Origin: Oxalobacteraceae bacterium
GTDB lineage: Bacteria > Pseudomonadota > Gammaproteobacteria > Burkholderiales > Burkholderiaceae_D
Direction of reading: 5' to 3'
Length of the DNA: 55,844 bases
NCBI GenBank assembly: GCA_003537575.1
Contig: DPRS01000035.1
Location: forward strand, 1-55,844
Below, piece by piece: positions 1 to 7,677 of the stretch. Each line of letters begins with the position of its first letter. Position 1 is the stretch's first letter. Under the pieces are notes generated by a model that was not told the origin of the DNA, searched no databases, and saw nothing but the letters and a program-made list of their open reading frames with translations. The position numbers and the translations under genes were made by a program.

Positions 1-2
1 CC

Positions 3-986
3 ACCCGAATGCCGGGAACGGCGCCGGTCATCGTCGCGGTTGCGGTCGACGTCAACCACCATGCGGTCTTCATCTCAAAGTTTCAAAGAGCGATGGGCAT
101 GTATGTGGTCGTGGCGGCATTGGCCTGCGGTTTGCTAGGGTGGCTGGTGGTCCGGCAGGGCTTGCTGCCCCTCTTTACGATGAAAGAACGGGCATCGAGC
201 GTCACCGCCGGCAAGCTGGATTTGCGCATGCCCATCGAGTCGGTTCCGGTCGAAATGGCGGAACTGGCCGCGACGCTGAACCAGATGCTCGGTAGGCTGG
301 AAGATGCGTTTCGGCGGCTATCCGAGTTTTCGGCGAACATTGCCCATGAACTGCGCACCCCGATCAGCAATTTGATGACGCAGACGCACGTTGCGCTCAG
401 CCAGGCGCGCAGCAATGACGAGTACCGCGACATTCTGGCTTCCAACGCCGAAGAATTCGATCGACTGGCGAGAATGATTTCGGATATGCTATTTTTGGCG
501 CGGACCGAGCAGGGCTTGCTCCTGCCATCCCGCGAAGTGATCGAGCTGGCGCAGGAGGTGGGGGCGCTATTCGAATTTTACGAAGCACTGGCGGAGGAAA
601 AGCAGGTCGCATTGCGCTTGGCCGGCAGCGGCAAGATCCAGGGCGATCGCCTGATGATGCGCCGTGCGATCAGTAACTTGCTGTCGAATGCGCTACGCTA
701 TACGCCAGCTGGCCAGGAAATCCTGGTATCGATCCAGGATGAACGTGATGGCGTGACCCTATCTGTGCGCAATCCAGGTTCTGGCATACCTGCCGACGCA
801 CTGCCGCATTTGTTTGAGCGTTTTTACCGCGCCGAGAAAGATCGCAGTCATCTGAAGTTCGACAATGAAGGCGTCGGGCTGGGTCTGTCCATTACCAAGG
901 CCATCGTGGAAAGACATGGCGGCGAAATCTCGGCACGGTCAACGACCGAAGAAACCGTCTTTTCCATGTATTTCCCCCGGCAGTAG
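3..986 (+). CDS. Heavy-metal sensor histidine kinase, 5' truncated by the window
   Basis: Membrane sensor kinase of the CusS/CopS/IrlS type, which senses periplasmic metal and phosphorylates a response regulator. The reading frame is open to the left edge, so the N-terminus and first membrane helix are missing; about 325 codons remain against roughly 450-480 in the family. Visible in order, counting from the ATG at 9: a membrane segment at about residues 30-50, a HAMP linker at 51-105, the HisKA box with phospho-acceptor His113 in IAHELRTP, the N box (NLLSNALRYTP), and the late glycine box (GVGLGLSI). The gene ends 16 bp before the convergent DUF305 gene. Its response regulator would lie to the left, outside the window. 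The metal is inferred from the copper genes alongside. Confidence 0.9.
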   Translation, partial: TRMPGTAPVIVAVAVDVNHHAVFISKFQRAMGMYVVVAALACGLLGWLVVRQGLLPLFTMKERASSVTAGKLDLRMPIESVPVEMAELAATLNQMLGRLEDAFRRLSEFSANIAHELRTPISNLMTQTHVALSQARSNDEYRDILASNAEEFDRLARMISDMLFLARTEQGLLLPSREVIELAQEVGALFEFYEALAEEKQVALRLAGSGKIQGDRLMMRRAISNLLSNALRYTPAGQEILVSIQDERDGVTLSVRNPGSGIPADALPHLFERFYRAEKDRSHLKFDNEGVGLGLSITKAIVERHGGEISARSTTEETVFSMYFPRQ

Positions 987-1002
987 CCGGAGCGCTGCCA
1001 CG

Positions 1003-1701
1003 CTAGCGGCTGCTGGCGCTGTGCCGGCCGTTCACGCCGTTCGTCGGCTGATAGTCACAAATGCCAAATTTATTGCACAGTTGCGTGCGCAGGTCATGAA
1101 TTTCACGCGTCTGGTTTTCGACAATGCCTTGGCAGTACTGCCGCAACATATCATGCTTTAGTTCCGACTTGACTTGGCAATCGAGGCTTGGAATCAATGC
1201 ATGGTAGTGGTGGGTGCTGAAAATTTCCAGGAATTCGCGATTGAATTCTTCACCAGCCGCCGTCTGCTCCAGCAGGGCAATTTGCTGTTGGCCGATTTGA
1301 GACAGCTGAGGCGTGCTGTCCATGCCATACCATTCCTTCAAAAAGCGCTGTGCCTTGGCGATTTCCTCGCGCTGCATCCGGTTGGCTGCGCGCGCCATGG
1401 AGCGGATTTCGTCGTCACTGGCTTTGGCTGGCGTCGGCGAGGTATCCGGTGTTGGTGAAGTGCCTTCCTGCGGGTTCACCACGGCGGCGTCCCGCTGCCG
1501 GTCCGTGCCTGCGGCCAGTTCCGTGATGCGCAAGGCGGAAAAATGATGGTTGATGATGAAAACAAGGTAGTCCTTTTCGAACTGGGCGGTTAAGCCACGA
1601 CCTGGGCCGTCCGCGTGCGCAGGTAACGTCATCAGAAAAAACAGCCATGTGGTCATGATGGTGCCAAGAGATTTGTTGCCGTGCTGAAGGTACTTGAACA
1701 T
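1003..1701 (-). CDS. DUF305 family exported protein
   Basis: A 232-residue protein with an N-terminal signal peptide (hydrophobic stretch at about residues 14-30, ending PAHA) and a DUF305-like body, a ferritin-like helical fold often found with copper resistance genes. Two His-rich repeats typical of the family are visible: INHHFSALRITELAAG near residue 50 and a second copy with STHHYHALIPSL near residue 164. A Pro/Thr/Ser-rich linker separates them. The start follows a strong ribosome site (AAGGAG). It lies downstream of and in the same direction as the Cys-rich copper protein, about 230 bp away, so the two may be co-expressed. The biochemical role of DUF305 is not established; metal binding in the periplasm is inferred. 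Confidence 0.8.
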   Translation of the reverse strand: MFKYLQHGNKSLGTIMTTWLFFLMTLPAHADGPGRGLTAQFEKDYLVFIINHHFSALRITELAAGTDRQRDAAVVNPQEGTSPTPDTSPTPAKASDDEIRSMARAANRMQREEIAKAQRFLKEWYGMDSTPQLSQIGQQQIALLEQTAAGEEFNREFLEIFSTHHYHALIPSLDCQVKSELKHDMLRQYCQGIVENQTREIHDLRTQLCNKFGICDYQPTNGVNGRHSASSR

Positions 1702-1929
1702 GATTCCCTACTCCTTATTGTTGGAATGGATGCTTTTGCTGGCATGCCCAATCGGATGGTTATGCAACGGATTGACTTGATTAATTCTGCGTGCGGAAGA
1801 ATCGCGGCAAATGCCAATGTTGAACATTGCAAGAAGAGACAAGGAAAATTGCCACTTACACGAAGGTATTGGCCGTGATGGCAGCCTTGGCAGAGCGGCG
1901 TCACCCTTGGTGAAGGAAGGCGCACTAAT

Positions 1930-2307
1930 TTAATGTGCGGCAATGCCGCTCGACTGTCCTTTATCTGCCCTCGGCGCACCGCTGGCCATGCGCCGGCATT
2001 CGTCCGCGCAACGGAGGCAGACTTGCGCGCACGCCTGGCAATGCTCCATCTGGAATTTTGCGCATTCATCGCCGCAAGCTTCACACAACTCTGCGCAAGC
2101 CTGGCAAATCGTACTGGAAAATTCGCTGCCGCGTGCCATATAGCTGGCCGCCATGCGGCATATCTGGGCGCAGTCCATATCCAGGGAAATGCAGCGTGTC
2201 ATCGTCTTCGGATCGGATTCCTGCAGGCAGGCTGCTGCGCAATGGTCGCAGGCATCTGCGCACGTGTTGCAGGCTTCGATACAGGATGCAAATTGTTCAT
2301 GGGCCAT
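1930..2307 (-). CDS. Four-helix bundle cysteine-rich copper-binding protein (Csp/DUF326)
   Basis: A 125-residue protein packed with CxxxC and CxxC motifs on predicted helices, for example CIEACNTCADACDHC near the start and CQACAQVCLRCADEC near the end. This is the pattern of the Csp copper storage proteins, where cysteines line the core of a four-helix bundle and bind many Cu(I) ions. I chose the ATG at 2307 because GGA lies 7 nt upstream; a longer reading frame exists but lacks a good site. No signal peptide is visible, so a cytosolic Csp3-like protein is likelier than an exported Csp1. It diverges from the ferredoxin gene, with a 340-bp gap holding a CueR-type promoter that points the other way. 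Confidence 0.88.
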   Translation of the reverse strand: MAHEQFASCIEACNTCADACDHCAAACLQESDPKTMTRCISLDMDCAQICRMAASYMARGSEFSSTICQACAELCEACGDECAKFQMEHCQACAQVCLRCADECRRMASGAPRADKGQSSGIAAH

Positions 2308-2647
2308 GATTATTCCAATCAAGAGTTAATGCGGAATTCACTTACTTCTGCTGCGGATCGCGTAGTGGCAGGTCCAGCGATTCAGGTTTGGTTGTCATCC
2401 ATCGATATTACCTTCTGCATCGCGAGTGTGCCTCTCACTGAATGCGAGCTTGCAAATCTGCTTATGTTCCCAGAATGTGCAGAGGCTTTGTGCGCTGTAA
2501 AGCCCATGCTGTTGTTGGTGGGGGGGGGCTTGACCTTCCCACGAGGGGAAAGCATATAGTTATAAATAGAAATTACGAGGGACGATAGGCTTGAAGATGA
2601 GCAGATCGTGCAATGTGATTGGACTTGATTCGTCAACGGAATTTACT
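2308..2647. other. Intergenic region between csp and ferredoxin genes
   Basis: Divergent gap of about 340 bp. It contains the CueR-type promoter at 2530-2560 facing the ferredoxin, preceded by a run of G. No other gene is convincing; the open frames here are antisense shadows. Confidence 0.6.
2530..2560 (+). promoter_or_regulatory. CueR-type promoter of the ferredoxin gene
   Basis: TTGACC (2530-2535) and TATAGT (2555-2560) are separated by 19 bp, longer than the usual 17, as in MerR-family activated promoters. The spacer holds the dyad CTTCCC...GGGGAAAG, close to known CueR operators. The first gene downstream is the ferredoxin at 2648. A matching site lies upstream of cueR, so the local CueR-like regulator is the likely activator. 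Confidence 0.7.
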
Positions 2648-2986
2648 ATGCCGAAAATCACTGTTTTGCCGCATCCAGAATATTTGCCCCAAGGCGCGAC
2701 TTTTGAAACGGACGCCAACACCACCGTGTGTGATGCCTTGCTGGATCACGGCATCGAGATCGAACATGCCTGTGGCAAAGTAGGGGCGTGCACGACGTGT
2801 CATGTGGTGATTGCACAAGGGGGCGACTCGCTAAACCCTGCGGGCGAACAGGAAGACGACATGCTGGACCGTGCATGGGGTTTGCAGCCGACATCCCGCC
2901 TGTCTTGCCAGGCCATCGTTAGCGATGCCGACCTAGTCGTCGACATTCCCAAGTATTCGATCAACCAGGTCAAGGAAAACGGCTGA
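2648..2986 (+). CDS. fdx: ISC-type 2Fe-2S ferredoxin
   Basis: A 112-residue adrenodoxin-class ferredoxin, an electron carrier that in bacteria serves iron-sulfur cluster assembly. Cluster ligands are Cys42, Cys48, Cys51 and Cys87 in the patterns CGKVGACTTC and RLSCQA. The family block EQEDDMLDRAWGL is intact. I chose the ATG at 2648 because the protein then begins like housekeeping Fdx; the longer frame from 2591 adds 19 residues without homology. It stands alone, without the rest of the isc cluster, downstream of a CueR-type promoter. Copper damages iron-sulfur clusters, so a copper-induced spare Fdx is a reasonable inference, not shown by the sequence. Confidence 0.92.
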   Translation: MPKITVLPHPEYLPQGATFETDANTTVCDALLDHGIEIEHACGKVGACTTCHVVIAQGGDSLNPAGEQEDDMLDRAWGLQPTSRLSCQAIVSDADLVVDIPKYSINQVKENG

Positions 2987-3034
2987 ATATCCGCTGACGC
3001 TTTGCCACGCGATCAGGACTAGGCTAATCGAAAT

Positions 3035-3484
3035 TTATCCGGGATCCGTCAAGCACGACGCATGGTTGCGACTGGTGTCGGTTTGTGTGACCTGGACAGT
3101 CGCGGCCAGGCCGACCAGGATCGGGCACTCCGGCCGATGGTCACCGGCGCAGGCGTTTGCCAGGTGCCTCAGGGTGTCACGCATTTCCGTCATTTCCACT
3201 ATCCGCTTGTCGAGTTCGGTTACATGTTCCATGGCGATTTCCTTGACATCCTTGCTGGCGCGGCCGGTGTCTTGCCACAGCGACAGCAGCTCACGGATCT
3301 GTTCCACTGAAAAGCCGAGTGAGCGCGCTCGCTTCACGAAGCGCAGCGTATGGAGTTCGCTGTCGCCATAAGTTCGGTAGCCGCTTTGGGTGCGGCGGCT
3401 TTGCTTGATGAGGCTAATGCTTTCGTAATATCGAATCATTTTTGCAGACATGCCGGAGGCTACCGCTGCTTCACCGATATTCAT
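3035..3484 (-). CDS. cueR: CueR-like MerR family copper-responsive regulator
   Basis: A 149-residue MerR-type activator. The N-terminal winged helix (residues 1-70, with MIRYYE and SGYRTYG) binds the promoter spacer, a long dimerisation helix follows, and the C-terminal metal loop carries Cys112 and Cys120 in CAGDHRPEC, the same positions and spacing as the Cu(I) ligands of E. coli CueR. The ATG at 3484 is preceded by GGAG at 6 nt; the frame from 3496 adds four residues and has no better site. Its own promoter at 3547-3577 has the 19-bp spacer and dyad of a CueR target, so autoregulation is likely, and a second such promoter precedes the ferredoxin. Ag(I) or Au(I) response cannot be excluded. 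Confidence 0.9.
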   Translation of the reverse strand: MNIGEAAVASGMSAKMIRYYESISLIKQSRRTQSGYRTYGDSELHTLRFVKRARSLGFSVEQIRELLSLWQDTGRASKDVKEIAMEHVTELDKRIVEMTEMRDTLRHLANACAGDHRPECPILVGLAATVQVTQTDTSRNHASCLTDPG

Positions 3485-3911
3485 TTCAATCTCCATCTAT
3501 CTGGGCCATGGCGAAAATTGCCCTGGCGACGTCGCGATTTCAGTGAAGTATTGGACTTTCCATAGTGGGAAGGTCAAGGGTGAGTCGGCTATTTATTTAA
3601 GATGATTCAAGAGTGTGGCGATTATTCACCTCGAGTATCGTGAGGCGGTCGTTTCTCAGTGGCTCGACAATCCATAGCAGTCGCAAGAAAAGACAAGTTC
3701 AAAGAATCGAGTTGTACAGCTTTTTCCGACGAAGCGAAGCGTTTCTGGAGGGTAGGAAAATTCTTTTGAGGACATAGGGTGGGCCTGAAAAGCGCGTTGT
3801 TTGAGTGATATTACGAAAATGTCATTTTACCGTCAGGCTCTGGTAAGCAGTGACTTCCTACAATACCAAGCATACACAACCGCCCAATGGGTACCCGCAA
3901 GGAGAATCATC
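3485..3911. other. Intergenic region between cueR and the CzcE-like gene
   Basis: About 430 bp between divergent genes. The left part holds the cueR promoter. The right part ends with the ribosome site AAGGAG of the CzcE-like gene. I see no further gene or clear repeat. Confidence 0.5.
3547..3577 (-). promoter_or_regulatory. CueR-type promoter and operator of cueR
   Basis: On the minus strand TTGACC (3577-3572) and AATACT (3552-3547) are 19 bp apart. The spacer contains an imperfect dyad, GACCTTCC and GGAAAGTC (7 of 8 matching), as in CueR-controlled promoters. It reads into cueR at 3484. Confidence 0.72.
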
Positions 3912-4283
3912 ATGAACCAAATTAAACTGGCCACAATTATTGTATTGGGCGCATTGTCCGCAACCGTAGGCACTACCGCAATGGCGGTAGACAAGGAGAC
4001 GCAGGCGCTGCTTTCGTCCAGGGTGAAAGAGCCTTTTGGTACGACTGCACCTGAAGCGGCGGCACAACGCACCATCACGATCACGCCAACGACCAAGTAT
4101 GTCAATGTCGAACGCTGGGAAGTGGTGAGGTTTTTGGTGGACGGGAAATCATTCACCTGGAATTTCTACACGCTCGGCACCCCCATTTTCGAGATGGCGG
4201 CCATCGCACCGAAGGACATCAACGTAGGTAAAGTCGTGGTTTACGTGCAAAAGCCTTACTTCGATCCTACACTGGATTCCTGA
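3912..4283 (+). CDS. CzcE-like periplasmic heavy-metal protein
   Basis: A 123-residue protein with a signal peptide (hydrophobic core at about residues 6-22, ending TTAMA). The mature part resembles CzcE of Cupriavidus metallidurans: SSRVKEPFG near the N-terminus, then ITITPTTKYVNVERWEVVRF and a C-terminal YVQKPYF segment. CzcE is a small periplasmic copper-binding dimer encoded near czc efflux genes. The start at 3912 has AAGGAG at 7-8 nt; an upstream in-frame ATG at 3801 has none and would spoil the signal peptide. No efflux pump lies in the window, so its role is inferred from the family only. Confidence 0.78.
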   Translation: MNQIKLATIIVLGALSATVGTTAMAVDKETQALLSSRVKEPFGTTAPEAAAQRTITITPTTKYVNVERWEVVRFLVDGKSFTWNFYTLGTPIFEMAAIAPKDINVGKVVVYVQKPYFDPTLDS

Positions 4284-4645
4284 ATTGGGCTAAAAAAAAG
4301 TCTTAAGTACGGGACGCAGCCTGTAGCTGCAGAATGCTATGCAACAGCGTCGAAGCACCCAGTGGTAGAGGTTGTTGAGCAGATTTTTTCTGAATAATTC
4401 ATCCAACAGCTGTCCGTACAGCCACGGCATGCCGTGGCTGTACGGAGCACAGTTTCTGACTCGTCGTTACGAAGCTAGTAGTCAGTCAGTTTGAATTCGC
4501 AGACTTCGCTGCGGTCTGATCAAATTCAGTCGCGAGGAATACTTGCTGCTGGAACAATATCCCGGTTATGCGCTATACAAAAGGCGGCTCAAAAAGCTCA
4601 TTCCCGGGATTTATTAATTACATCGACCGCAGCGCTGGTCCGCGT
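4284..4645. other. Intergenic region with a perfect palindrome
   Basis: About 360 bp between the convergent CzcE-like and DUF411 genes. The clear feature is the 34-bp palindrome at 4413-4446. A run of A follows the CzcE-like stop near 4292 but without a convincing terminator stem. No gene seen. Confidence 0.5.
4413..4446. repeat. 34-bp perfect palindrome
   Basis: The left arm TCCGTACAGCCACGGCA is followed at once by its exact reverse complement, giving two 17-bp arms with no spacer. There is no T-run on either side, so it is not a standard terminator, although it sits between two convergent genes. It could be a dimeric protein site, a terminator aid, or a trace of an inverted insertion. Confidence 0.85.
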
Positions 4646-5059
4646 TCAGTCCTTTGAGAAGGCCTTGCCAGAAAAATCAACGGTCACCAAATTACCATCC
4701 ATTTTACCCATGCCCGGCGAATTCGCGGGCATCCCTGGCACTGCCACGCCTTTTACGGACGGTTTCGCAATCAGTTTTTTCACGGCAGCGGCCGGCACAT
4801 GGCCTTCCATGACCTGTCCCGAAGCGTCGACAACGCCAGTATGGCAAGAGGCTAGCTCATCAGGTACACCAAGCCGCTTCTTCACTGCAGACATATCTTC
4901 AGAATTAACGGCTTTTACCTTGTAGCCGGATTCACGCAGATGCTCAACCCAACCTTCGCAGCAACCACAGTTCGGGTCTTTGTAAACCGTGATCGCTTCG
5001 CCGGCGGCATGCACCAATGAGGATGCTGCCAAAAGAACTGCAAAACACAATTTTTTCAT
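4646..5059 (-). CDS. DUF411 family exported metal-binding protein
   Basis: A 137-residue protein with a signal peptide (residues 1-19, ending VHA). The mature part begins with the DUF411 signature: YKDPNCGCCEGW near residue 26, with a CxCC cluster, followed by a lone Cys in ASCHTG. DUF411 proteins are thioredoxin-like in outline and commonly sit beside copper resistance genes, where a periplasmic copper or silver binding role is proposed. The start is the only reasonable ATG. This gene is the right end of the metal cargo. Confidence 0.85.
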   Translation of the reverse strand: MKKLCFAVLLAASSLVHAAGEAITVYKDPNCGCCEGWVEHLRESGYKVKAVNSEDMSAVKKRLGVPDELASCHTGVVDASGQVMEGHVPAAAVKKLIAKPSVKGVAVPGMPANSPGMGKMDGNLVTVDFSGKAFSKD

Positions 5060-5262
5060 GATAATGTTTCTTCCTTACTCTTGAATGGCTAGGGCCGTGG
5101 CCGTCGCGCATGGGTACTCTGTTCGATGCATCTTGCCGTGCGGTGTTCCCCAGGCAGAGAATTGGAGCCAGCGAAATGGCGCACGTTGGCTGATGCGCTT
5201 ATGGTAAGTGCTGCCACGTTAACCACATCCTTCACTCTTCGCAGAAAGTTAGAGACCTTTGC

Positions 5263-5730
5263 CTAAGCGCGGTAGTAACGACGTTCTTTGCCGGTGCCGA
5301 TGCTGCTCAGGGGTTGGGTGCCGGACTTGACCGCATTCGCTAGCCATACCGATAAACGGTTGCGCAAAATGGCAGATTGTTCTTTGGATGGTTCGAAATT
5401 CAGCGAGGCAAGCACGGATTGGAATATTTGCGAAGCTGTTTGCTTGCGCTTTTTGACATGCTTGGCAAAAAAATCGCCCTTCGTATCGGGCAAACCTTGC
5501 GCGGTCTTGCTGGACGGTGTTTTTCTGTTCAACTGATAGGTTGCCGCAGTAGCGCCTTGGCTGCTTGATTTTCCAGCAGGGGCGACGTTTGCCTTGGCTG
5601 CTGCAGCCTCTCCTAAAGCAGCCGTATCTGCTGCAATACGTGTCAATGTCTTGGCCAATTGATTCAACAGCTTCCCGGCGTGTTCCAGCTCCCGCTGTAT
5701 CGATTTTGGGGTGGGGTGAGACTTGGGCAT
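5263..5730 (-). CDS. Hypothetical basic accessory protein
   Basis: A 155-residue protein I do not recognise. An N-terminal helix (residues 8-40) leads into an Ala/Ser/Thr-rich low-complexity stretch (about 40-75), then a Lys-rich helical part and a C-terminus ending KERRYYRA. The overall charge is basic, which would fit nucleic-acid binding, but nothing proves it. I chose the ATG at 5730 because GAGG lies 7-8 nt upstream; the longer frame from 5796 adds a stretch without a ribosome site. It lies between the metal cargo and the S49 peptidase. Confidence 0.6.
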   Translation of the reverse strand: MPKSHPTPKSIQRELEHAGKLLNQLAKTLTRIAADTAALGEAAAAKANVAPAGKSSSQGATAATYQLNRKTPSSKTAQGLPDTKGDFFAKHVKKRKQTASQIFQSVLASLNFEPSKEQSAILRNRLSVWLANAVKSGTQPLSSIGTGKERRYYRA

Positions 5731-5924
5731 GGCGAATCCTCGAGAATAATGAATGCAGGCGACGAGCAGGTATACAAACTTGCTATACGTCTGCATTCTC
5801 CCATTTTTTTCATGGATGCATTCAACCCCACCGCCATGCTAGGATGCTAGCCATGGTGCTGACATATATGGCTAGGCCCATTGATATTGTCTTATGCAGC
5901 AAAGCGACAGACTGTGCTGCATTG

Positions 5925-6965
5925 CTAGCGCAGTTGAAAGCGCTGCTGGGCGAGGACGTGTTCCAGCAGCCGCAACAGGGAGGCATCCGTATGGGCTGAC
6001 AATGGCCCGAAACCTTCCTGATGCGGACCGAAGTCATAGGTCTTGAGCCCCCAGCCTTGCTGGGCCACGTCATCGACGGTGCCGATGCCATCAATCAAGC
6101 CGATTTCCTTCGCTTCCAGGCCGCCCCACACTTCGCCGCTGCCGTAATCGATCCCCGGTTTCAATGCCGCACCGCGCGCCGCTTGGAGTTCATTGATAAA
6201 GGTCTGGCCCATCTGGTCGACGAGCTGTTGAGCCTTGGCATCCATCTCGGGGGAGACGGGCGTGAAAGGATTCAGGAACGACTTCATCTTGCCGGAGGCG
6301 TAGACACGCTGGGACACTTCCAGTCTGGCCATGGCGCGGTGCAGTTCCCAGGGCGCCAGGATGGCGCCGATCGACCCCACCAGGCTGTACTTGCCGGCGA
6401 CGATTTTGTCGGTGTGCAGTGCGATCAGGTAAGCGGCGGAAGCGCCAAGATTGTTGATGACGGCAACAACGGGCTTGCCATATTTTTTCTTCAGGGAGGC
6501 AATTGCATGGTTGATGCGCTCGGCTTCGACGGGGGCGCCGCCCGGGCTGTCGATGGACAGGATCACCGCCTTGACATTAGTGTTGGCGAACGCCTTTTCC
6601 AGGGCAGGAATGACCTTGTCGGCCGAGGCTGGAGAGAAGGCGGCAATCTGGCCATGGATACGGACCACGCCCACCACCTCGCCAAATGGCCCCCAGCGGA
6701 ATCCGGACGAGCTGAGAAAAAACAGGAAATACAGGAGGCCGATGATGAGCGGCGCCACGAAAAAAACGCCTTGAAAAGCCATTTTCCAGCGCCGTTCCAC
6801 CTGGCGTTCGGATGCGGCGAGTTGGTGCTCGGCCTGCAGCGCCAGCCGTTGCTCGCGCATTTCGCGGAGCAATTGCAACATCGTGGTCTCGTGGGGCGAT
6901 GGCGCCGGGGGATGCTCTTGCTGGTGGGACGCGCGTGGTTCGTGGGCGGTGTCATCCGGCGTCAT
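5925..6965 (-). CDS. S49 family membrane peptidase (SppA/SohB-like)
   Basis: A 346-residue membrane-bound serine protease of the signal peptide peptidase family. The cytosolic N-terminus has a coiled stretch (residues 28-60), one membrane helix spans about 63-84, and the ClpP-like protease domain follows. Expected catalytic residues are Ser176 in GASAAYLIA and a lysine at 226 or 228 in SGKMKSFLNPF; SIDSPGG near residue 137 is the typical oxyanion strand. The ATG at 6965 has GGGAG at 6 nt; a longer frame back to 7247 lacks this support. S49 proteases are frequent passengers of F-type conjugation clusters and may trim signal peptides or misfolded envelope proteins, but the substrate is unknown. 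Confidence 0.88.
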   Translation of the reverse strand: MTPDDTAHEPRASHQQEHPPAPSPHETTMLQLLREMREQRLALQAEHQLAASERQVERRWKMAFQGVFFVAPLIIGLLYFLFFLSSSGFRWGPFGEVVGVVRIHGQIAAFSPASADKVIPALEKAFANTNVKAVILSIDSPGGAPVEAERINHAIASLKKKYGKPVVAVINNLGASAAYLIALHTDKIVAGKYSLVGSIGAILAPWELHRAMARLEVSQRVYASGKMKSFLNPFTPVSPEMDAKAQQLVDQMGQTFINELQAARGAALKPGIDYGSGEVWGGLEAKEIGLIDGIGTVDDVAQQGWGLKTYDFGPHQEGFGPLSAHTDASLLRLLEHVLAQQRFQLR

Positions 6966-7260
6966 GGGCGTCTCCCAGATCAGAAAAGCAGCAAAGAAGG
7001 GGATGCAAGTAGCGATCACGTTATGGTACTGCCTCCAACAGGTAGAGCGCGAGTAGAAAAGGCGGGGCTTTTGCCGGGCATTCGCCATTAGCAGCAGGCA
7101 TTCCCGCCAGGCGAAGGGGGCTCTATGATCTGGCACAAGCCGTGGCTGAAATCCCCGCATTCTTTCCCTTTCTGTTCCCCCGGGCCGGTTGTAGAATAGT
7201 TGCTCGATTTTCAGGGAAGACAACGGGGCCACGTCGCGCACCGCCAATGGAGGTCAGGCC

Positions 7261-7641
7261 ATGGTTTTCTGCGTCATCGGAATTGCAATGGGTATCGGCG
7301 CCATGCTTGGCGCGCTTTCTGCAACACAGGAAGGCGTCGGGCTGATGGTGGTCATGGGGACAATCGGCGCCGTTTTCGCTGGCGCCATTGCTGGCGGGGT
7401 GTGCGCCGTGGTGCAGGCGATCGGGAGAAAAACACCGGATGAGAGCTCGCTAGACTACCCGAGCGGCGGTGCCCTGGACGACAATGCCGACCTCGATGCG
7501 GCTCAGTTGATGACCATGGCGGAAAAATGGGAAGACGAAAAAGAACGATTTCCAATTGCCGGTGATCCGGAACCGATCTCAAAATCAATCACTGGTTGGC
7601 GAGATGCTGCAGATTTAGTTCGAAATAGAGATATCTTTTAA
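7261..7641 (+). CDS. Hypothetical small membrane protein
   Basis: A 126-residue protein of unknown function. Two Gly/Ala-rich membrane helices (about residues 3-20 and 27-53) are followed by an acidic soluble tail rich in Asp and Glu. The start follows GGAGG with about 7 nt spacing, which supports real translation. It is the only plus-strand gene between the S49 peptidase and traG, is convergent with traG, and ends 36 bp from it. The two-helix, acidic-tail plan is seen in some immunity or exclusion proteins, but that is speculation. Confidence 0.6.
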   Translation: MVFCVIGIAMGIGAMLGALSATQEGVGLMVVMGTIGAVFAGAIAGGVCAVVQAIGRKTPDESSLDYPSGGALDDNADLDAAQLMTMAEKWEDEKERFPIAGDPEPISKSITGWRDAADLVRNRDIF

Positions 7642-7677
7642 AAATATTAATCTTCAAAATAAAAGCTGCTTTTCGCT

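Noticed and set aside
6021..7091. 356-codon plus-strand frame over the S49 peptidase gene
   Set aside because: It is the complement of the clear S49 coding sequence with its catalytic motifs, so a shadow.
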